Source of the DNA: an uncultured Desulfobacterales bacterium
Lineage (GTDB): Bacteria > Desulfobacterota > Desulfobacteria > Desulfobacterales > JAFDCJ01
NCBI GenBank assembly: GCA_945787595.1
Contig: CALZJV010000211.1
Span: forward strand, 1-10,021
DNA length: 10,021 nt
Direction of reading: 5' to 3'
A program made the position numbers and the translations under genes. Of the stretch, positions 6,471 through 10,021 are shown one piece after another (the first letter of the stretch is position 1; each line of letters starts with the position of its first letter). The notes below the pieces were generated by a model. The model was given only the letters and a program-made list of their open reading frames with translations, was not told the origin of the DNA and did no database searches.

Positions 6471-7862
6471 CTATTTACCGGGTGATTTCAAATCCATTTT
6501 CAAGGTATTGAATATTGACGGCTTGATACCGAGTCGCAATCCGCATCGGTAGTTCAATAAGATTACCGTTGATAGACCGCCGATAACCGTTGCACAGGCG
6601 GCTCCTTCCAATCCCCATACCGGTATCAGTACGGCATTAAGCACTATATTCAGCACTGCACCTAAGGTGGTACCGATTGCTGTTTCCCGTTCATAACCTG
6701 TCATATTAAGCAGCATTCCTGAAAGTCCCATTGAGATTTGGACGGTCCTACCGACCGTCAGAATTAAAAATGCATCAAAACTCCTTGTGAAATCAGGACC
6801 GAAAATAAGTAAAAATTTCCTACCAAACACGATAAGAACGCTGCACAATAGCAGTGAGGAGATAAAAACCAATCGTGCACTCATTGTTGTGATCCATTGC
6901 AGTCGTTGTTGATTGTCTTTTGTGTATAATTTGGCGGCAGTGGGAGATATTGCGGTGTTGGTTGCTATAATGATAAACTTTATCATTACGGCGCCATAGC
7001 TGACGACTGCATAGACCCCAGCGGCATTCATTCCCATAAGGGCGCCGACCATGATAAGATCAGCATGTCTGTTGATAGTATGCAATCCACTGGTGAGCGT
7101 AAACGAGATTATACTCTTGACCCATCTTTTTACCTGATATGCTGGAATTGCTCTGAAGGTCTTTGGTGGAAGAACAGAATGCAATAACATGCTTCCAACT
7201 ATAAGAACGACTACAGAAATCGCAGCTTTCATACCTACAAGACATATCGGATTAAGCCAGTATCTAAAAAAGGTATAGAGTATTAAAAACGACAGAAAAA
7301 ACAAAATAGGATCGAGTAGTTTTTCGAGCAACTGGCTGCAGAGGACATGATTAAGCCCGCGTATCGCGGACTGTCGAAGGCCAACCAGATTAGAGATCGG
7401 TAGCAACAGCATGGCCATCACGACTGTATACCGTACCGTCAGGTCGTTGGAAATAAAAAACCATGAAACAAAGCTCGCTATCAATCCAATAGTAATAGAT
7501 GTGATAAAAACTGCAATATTACTCCATCGAAGAATTCCCCGAAGAAGCCCCCAATTCGCTTTGGCCTGAAAGGTGGCGACTTCTCTGACAATTAATGGGC
7601 CCGAACCTAAGCTTGCAGGAATACTTAGCAAACCGACCCACGCCATCACGTATTTATAAATGCCAAAGTCGGTTGGTTCCAGAATTCTGGCCAACAGGAC
7701 AGTTGTCACTAATGACAAACCCATACCTGTGACCATGATGCCGAACGTTCCGATGGCTCCTTTCAAAAGATAGGTTCGGGGGTGATCAGATTGTTGACTA
7801 TTGATAAGCTTTGCAAATTCCTTTGATAAGAAACCCGGAAATTTTATTTTAAACGCCATCAT
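6471..7862 (-). CDS. Wzx-type polysaccharide flippase (MOP/MVF superfamily membrane protein)
   Basis: The 463-residue product is strongly hydrophobic, with about 12-13 membrane-spanning stretches (approximately 35-58, 72-92, 112-136, 145-162, 184-204, 207-229, 250-265, 268-287, 288-305, 330-347, 362-383, 396-414 and 418-437). After a short polar N-terminus it reads LLKGAIGTFGIMVTGMGLSL (32-51), then VLLARILEPTDFGIYKYVMA (55-74), the classic opening of O-antigen/capsule transporters. ATNTAISPTAAKLY (300-313) and VLNAVLIPVWGLEGAACATV (407-426) are the matching later signatures. It would flip the undecaprenyl-linked repeat unit across the inner membrane. Two adjacent ATGs (7860-7862, 7857-7859) are possible starts, neither with a clear Shine-Dalgarno site. 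It lies 47 nt from the sulfotransferase upstream. Its presence points to a Wzx/Wzy route, but a polymerase is not in view. Confidence 0.93.
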   Translation of the reverse strand: MMAFKIKFPGFLSKEFAKLINSQQSDHPRTYLLKGAIGTFGIMVTGMGLSLVTTVLLARILEPTDFGIYKYVMAWVGLLSIPASLGSGPLIVREVATFQAKANWGLLRGILRWSNIAVFITSITIGLIASFVSWFFISNDLTVRYTVVMAMLLLPISNLVGLRQSAIRGLNHVLCSQLLEKLLDPILFFLSFLILYTFFRYWLNPICLVGMKAAISVVVLIVGSMLLHSVLPPKTFRAIPAYQVKRWVKSIISFTLTSGLHTINRHADLIMVGALMGMNAAGVYAVVSYGAVMIKFIIIATNTAISPTAAKLYTKDNQQRLQWITTMSARLVFISSLLLCSVLIVFGRKFLLIFGPDFTRSFDAFLILTVGRTVQISMGLSGMLLNMTGYERETAIGTTLGAVLNIVLNAVLIPVWGLEGAACATVIGGLSTVILLNYRCGLRLGIKPSIFNTLKMDLKSPGK

Positions 7863-7909
7863 GATAAAATCAGGAATAGGATTACTGGAGTTAGGCCCAC
7901 CTTGCTCCC

Positions 7910-8773
7910 TCAGTAGCCGTGTACTGCCAGTCTATCCTTGACAGAAACTGCGAAAGCTTTTAGCCGCGGTTCCGATCGATAGACGTAGGCTCGATTTTTT
8001 ACTACAGTGCGAACAGCAGATTTCACTTGGGTATCCGAGGGATTTAAGTTGCAAAAGGATGCAAGATCTTGAAGTTTTTTCAGTGGGTCTGCCAAAAATT
8101 CTTCATATTGAAGTTCAAATGATTGGGAATCTAAATTCCCAACATGTTTTTTGGCCTCACTAAGATATTCTTCCCAAAGAGAAAAGCCGCCTTCGAAGGT
8201 GGCACAGCGTACTGAGTGGGAAAACCCATCACGCTTACGACGCAAAGCGTAAAGCCGTTTGTGTCGGAAATATGATTCTTTCCCTCTGGCGAATGTTTCA
8301 TCTCGCCGGATTTTCAGGCTTTTTGCCACATCGACTCCATGGCGATAGATATGAATGACTTTTGCCTGCGGGAAAAGATCAAGCCAGATGTGCAAGGTGA
8401 AAGTGTTACGAGGATCCTTCCAGCCCCATGGAACATCCAAATTGAATATGGATCGATAACGTAAAAAGCCAAAGCTTCCGAGAAAATGTGCAGCAATGGG
8501 TGAGTGGAAAAGTAAACGTAAATAATCCAAAACCATTTCACGAGTCGGTTTATCTCTTAAAAGATAATAGGTAGGGGCTGGATGATCCCAACTTCCACCG
8601 CACTGATGCATTAGCCATTGATTGAGATCTTGAAAAAAACGTACTTCATGGTTTTTTCCTTTAATAACGCCGACGCGCAAACCAATTGTTTCCAAGATTC
8701 GATTGAGCATGGATGTACCCGAACGATGCATTCCAATAATGATGACGGGTGGACAAGGTTTGGATCTAATCAT
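7910..8773 (-). CDS. Sulfotransferase family protein (Sulfotransfer_3-like)
   Basis: The 287-residue product belongs to the PAPS-dependent sulfotransferase superfamily but to a different branch from the one at 4400-5260. VIIIGMHRSGTSML (10-23) is the 5'-phosphosulfate loop, with Arg17 where the other enzyme has Lys, as is common in Sulfotransfer_3. WGWKDPRNTFTLHIWLDLFP (116-135) and KVIHIYRHGVDVAKSL (138-153) form the 3'-phosphate-binding region with R144 and S152. FELQYEEFLADPLKKLQDLA (219-238) is the usual 'YEdl..dP' segment near the C-terminus. There is no signal peptide, so the acceptor would be a cytoplasmic intermediate. It is the first biosynthetic gene after the regulator, separated from it by 149 nt, and precedes the flippase by 47 nt. 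The ATG at 8771-8773 lacks a clear Shine-Dalgarno site. The superfamily also contains non-sulfating members, so activity is likely but not certain. Confidence 0.88.
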   Translation of the reverse strand: MIRSKPCPPVIIIGMHRSGTSMLNRILETIGLRVGVIKGKNHEVRFFQDLNQWLMHQCGGSWDHPAPTYYLLRDKPTREMVLDYLRLLFHSPIAAHFLGSFGFLRYRSIFNLDVPWGWKDPRNTFTLHIWLDLFPQAKVIHIYRHGVDVAKSLKIRRDETFARGKESYFRHKRLYALRRKRDGFSHSVRCATFEGGFSLWEEYLSEAKKHVGNLDSQSFELQYEEFLADPLKKLQDLASFCNLNPSDTQVKSAVRTVVKNRAYVYRSEPRLKAFAVSVKDRLAVHGY

Positions 8774-8922
8774 AAGGTAATTCTGCTATTTAGTAATTAA
8801 ATTTGACGCACCGGAGATTAAACTTTACTTTTTATATTAGCCCGAGCAGATTGTTCATATTAAAAACGAGTCCCGATACAGTCTTCTACCAGAATAAGGG
8901 TTGACTTTAATACTAAACTTTT
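8774..8922. other. 149-nt gap between regulator and first sulfotransferase
   Basis: This is an AT-rich gap with no open frame of note. A TTGATA followed after 15 bp by TATTAA on the minus strand (about 8906-8932) is a poor promoter match because the spacer is short. I see no GC-rich hairpin with a T run, so the regulator and the biosynthetic genes could share a transcript, but this cannot be settled by eye. Confidence 0.4.
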
Positions 8923-8940
8923 TTAGATATCAAAAAGTTT
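8915..8940 (-). repeat. AT-rich inverted repeat across the regulator's stop codon
   Basis: On the minus strand AAACTTTTT (8932-8940) and AAAAAGTTT (8915-8923) are 9-base perfect complements separated by GATATCTA. The TAA stop of the regulator lies in the repeat. It is too AT-rich and lacks the T tract of a standard terminator; its role is unknown. Confidence 0.4.
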
Positions 8941-9486
8941 TTCTCTTTTCCCTTCCCAAATCAGCACATGTGATTGTTTTTTTAACCGACTTTTGAAGTC
9001 TTTAAACTCGTCCCTTGGTAATACCAAAGTTCGGATTTTCCGCTTAATATAACGCTCAGTTTTCCTGCTCAAATCGTTTAAATGATATTGGTCGATATTT
9101 CCCACCAATAAAATATCGATGATTCCGGTATCTTTACCTTCGGCATAGTCATCTATGATATAAGCCCGCTCCAGATCCCCCAGTCTACTGACAATTCCAT
9201 CAATAACCTGGTCAATGCCCATAACTTTGCCGACCATAGATTTTAGTTCTGGGAAAAGGGTATGTTCCTTATTCGCCATATAATAGACCTGGCGACCGTT
9301 TTTCTCGGATTTGAGCAGGTTGGTGCTCGTCAACTGGTTGAGCTCTTCGCGCACGGCATTTGAAGAGACATTGAACTCTTTAGCCAATTCCCGCAAATAG
9401 GAACGGGTCTTTGGGTTAAAAAAGAACCGCATCAATAACTTAACCCTGGTTTTTGATGAGATGATTCCTGATAATAGATTCTCCAA
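8923..9486 (-). CDS. Winged-helix transcriptional regulator with degenerate nucleotidyltransferase-like domain
   Basis: The 187-residue product has two parts. Residues about 8-70 form an ArsR/MarR-like winged helix: SSKTRVKLLMRFFFNP, then the helix-turn-helix RSYLRELAKEFNVSSNAVRE (28-47), then LLKSEKNGRQVYYMAN as the wing. After a linker helix, residues about 104-160 resemble a minimal nucleotidyltransferase: RAYIIDDYAEGKDTGIIDIL (107-126). A working enzyme has GSxARG...SDIDL; here the Gly-Ser is IDD and the first Asp is Ile122, leaving only D124, so catalysis is unlikely and ligand sensing is a reasonable guess. The start is TTG at 9484-9486: AGAGG (9493-9497) lies 6 nt before it, the frame is closed four codons upstream, and the nearby ATG at 9491 is out of frame. 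A promoter and palindrome lie just upstream, suggesting autoregulation and control of the polysaccharide genes downstream. Confidence 0.85.
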   Translation of the reverse strand: MENLLSGIISSKTRVKLLMRFFFNPKTRSYLRELAKEFNVSSNAVREELNQLTSTNLLKSEKNGRQVYYMANKEHTLFPELKSMVGKVMGIDQVIDGIVSRLGDLERAYIIDDYAEGKDTGIIDILLVGNIDQYHLNDLSRKTERYIKRKIRTLVLPRDEFKDFKSRLKKQSHVLIWEGKREKLFDI

Positions 9487-9492
9487 AACATG

Positions 9493-9497
9493 CCTCT
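9493..9497 (-). promoter_or_regulatory. Ribosome binding site supporting the TTG start of the regulator
   Basis: AGAGG on the minus strand lies 6 nt before the TTG at 9484-9486. The only nearby ATG (9489-9491) is one base from this site and in another frame, so the TTG start is the best choice. Confidence 0.65.
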
Positions 9498-9500
9498 ATT

Positions 9501-9519
9501 TGAGTAGTTTTTCTACTCA
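9501..9519 (-). promoter_or_regulatory. Palindromic operator candidate TGAGTAG-N5-CTACTCA
   Basis: Two perfect 7-base arms (9501-9507 and 9513-9519) surround TTTTT, with arm centres 12 bp apart. The repeat begins at the last base of the -10 box and covers the expected transcription start, 14 nt before the regulator's TTG. Position and symmetry suit a dimeric winged-helix repressor, most simply the adjacent gene product. It could also act as a short RNA hairpin in the leader. Confidence 0.6.
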
Positions 9520-9547
9520 TAATATAAGAAATATTGGATGACGTCAA
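9519..9547 (-). promoter_or_regulatory. Sigma70-type promoter of the regulator gene
   Basis: On the minus strand TTGACG (9542-9547) is separated by exactly 17 bp from TATTAT (9519-9524). Each hexamer has five of six consensus bases. Transcription would start near 9512, giving a leader of about 25 nt before the TTG start. It is the best promoter match I found in the window. Confidence 0.65.
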
Positions 9548-9921
9548 CATAAAGAAAATATGCAAATTACGTGCTAAGTTACCATGAGCTGAAAATGGCT
9601 TGAGAATTGATCCAGGCTTGGGAGATTCAATATTCGCTTGAGACTATCTATGGTGATAACAATTAGTTATTTTACATTGGGCTTGTCTTTAAATCAAGGA
9701 ATTGCACTTTGAGAATAAGCTTAAGCTAAAGGATAAGTTGTTAAGGGTAATTTCTGAAAAGTAATTAGAGTAGAAATATTATACATATTGTGCTTAAGAG
9801 CGTCAAATTATTGAAATTTGAAATTAGGGTAAACTGTTGATTCTTATCGTGCTATTTTCAGAGAAAAAACGGCGACGGAATATCCGGCATGGGATGCTCA
9901 ATGGGGTCATAAAAAGCTACC
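9548..9921. other. Gene-free AT-rich stretch
   Basis: I see no supported gene here on either strand; the frames are broken by frequent stops. It holds small palindromes such as AGCTTAAGCT (9718-9727) and TCAAATT-N5-AATTTGA (9803-9821) without an evident role. Towards 9864-9890, after the right-edge gene, a weak stem CGGA-TAT-TCCG followed closely by a T6 run on the minus strand could be a poor terminator. The drop in G+C compared with the flanking genes suggests a true non-coding boundary or a decayed region. Confidence 0.5.
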
Positions 9922-10021
9922 CTAGAAATAATAGACCAGCCAGAGAAAGGCATTATCCGGAGATTTAGTGCGAATATCGGTACCGGGGAGGGTGAATCCT
10001 CCGAATTCAGTGCTTTCGGCC
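9922..10021 (-). CDS. C-terminal end of a possible outer-membrane beta-barrel protein (partial)
   Basis: Reading from the right edge, one minus-strand frame gives 32 codons ending in TAG at 9922-9924. The tail reads ESTEFGGFTLPGTDIRT, then KSPDNAFLWLVYYF and stop. A terminal Phe with hydrophobic residues at alternating positions (-1 F, -3 Y, -5 L, -7 L, -9 A) is the beta-signal recognised by the BAM complex in Gram-negative outer-membrane proteins. Only this fragment is visible, so the family cannot be named. A second minus-strand frame is also open here for about 50 codons, but its proline- and serine-rich product looks less natural. If real, the gene is transcribed in the same direction as the locus, with the AT-rich gap and the regulator promoter after it. 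Confidence 0.4.
   Translation of the reverse strand, partial: AESTEFGGFTLPGTDIRTKSPDNAFLWLVYYF

Noticed and set aside
7314..7325. A GAGTAGTTTTTC match to half of the proposed operator inside the flippase gene
   Set aside because: The second arm is missing and the bases encode normal flippase residues, so the match is probably chance.
8906..8932. Second promoter (TTGATA-15-TATTAA) before the first sulfotransferase
   Set aside because: The 15-bp spacer is too short for a confident sigma70 call and the first hexamer lies inside the regulator gene; kept only as a remark.
9548..9921. Insertion sequence or attachment-site remnant in the AT-rich gap
   Set aside because: I found no long terminal inverted repeats, target duplication, transposase fragment or tRNA end; the small palindromes are what AT-rich DNA often contains.

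Overview
The window is a stretch of a bacterial surface-polysaccharide locus. All nine convincing genes, plus a gene fragment at the right edge, lie on the minus strand, so the locus reads from right to left. Base composition is moderate (roughly 40-45% G+C in genes, clearly lower in the right-hand gap). The gene types, together with a putative beta-barrel outer-membrane protein tail at the right edge, suggest a Gram-negative organism. The winged-helix/nucleotidyltransferase-like regulator and the mix of glycosyltransferases and sulfotransferases remind me most of Desulfobacterota (deltaproteobacterial sulfate reducers). That assignment is an inference and not proven by the sequence.

Right edge (9922-10021): the last codons of a minus-strand gene whose product ends in a beta-signal-like C-terminus with terminal Phe. 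It is followed by an AT-rich gap of about 370 bases with no gene. Next comes a good sigma70-type promoter (TTGACG, 17 bp, TATTAT; 9519-9547). Immediately after its -10 box is a perfect inverted repeat, TGAGTAG-N5-CTACTCA (9501-9519). Then comes a TTG-started gene for a winged-helix regulator with a degenerate nucleotidyltransferase-like C-terminal domain (8923-9486). The simplest reading is an autoregulated controller at the head of the locus.

Middle: a sulfotransferase of the Sulfotransfer_3 type (7910-8773), a Wzx-like multi-pass flippase (6471-7862), and a GT2 glycosyltransferase resembling galactofuranosyl/rhamnosyl transferases (5330-6376). A tightly packed block follows: a second, different sulfotransferase (4400-5260), a NodB-type polysaccharide deacetylase (3550-4407), a GT-A-type transferase of unassigned specificity (2574-3548) and a GT4 glycosyltransferase (1270-2577). 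The junctions in this block are an 8-nt overlap, a 1-nt gap and an ATGA overlap, which points to translational coupling.

Left: a WfgS-like GT2 glycosyltransferase (427-1221), a 126-nt gap with a hairpin over a Shine-Dalgarno site, and the first 100 codons of another GT4 glycosyltransferase running off the window.

Together the genes describe assembly of a lipid-linked repeat unit by at least five glycosyltransferases, its modification by sulfation (two enzymes) and probably deacetylation, and flipping across the inner membrane. No Wzy polymerase, priming transferase, Wza/Wzc exporter or nucleotide-sugar synthesis gene is visible here; they would have to lie outside the window. I saw no rRNA, tRNA, CRISPR array, insertion sequence or attachment site.
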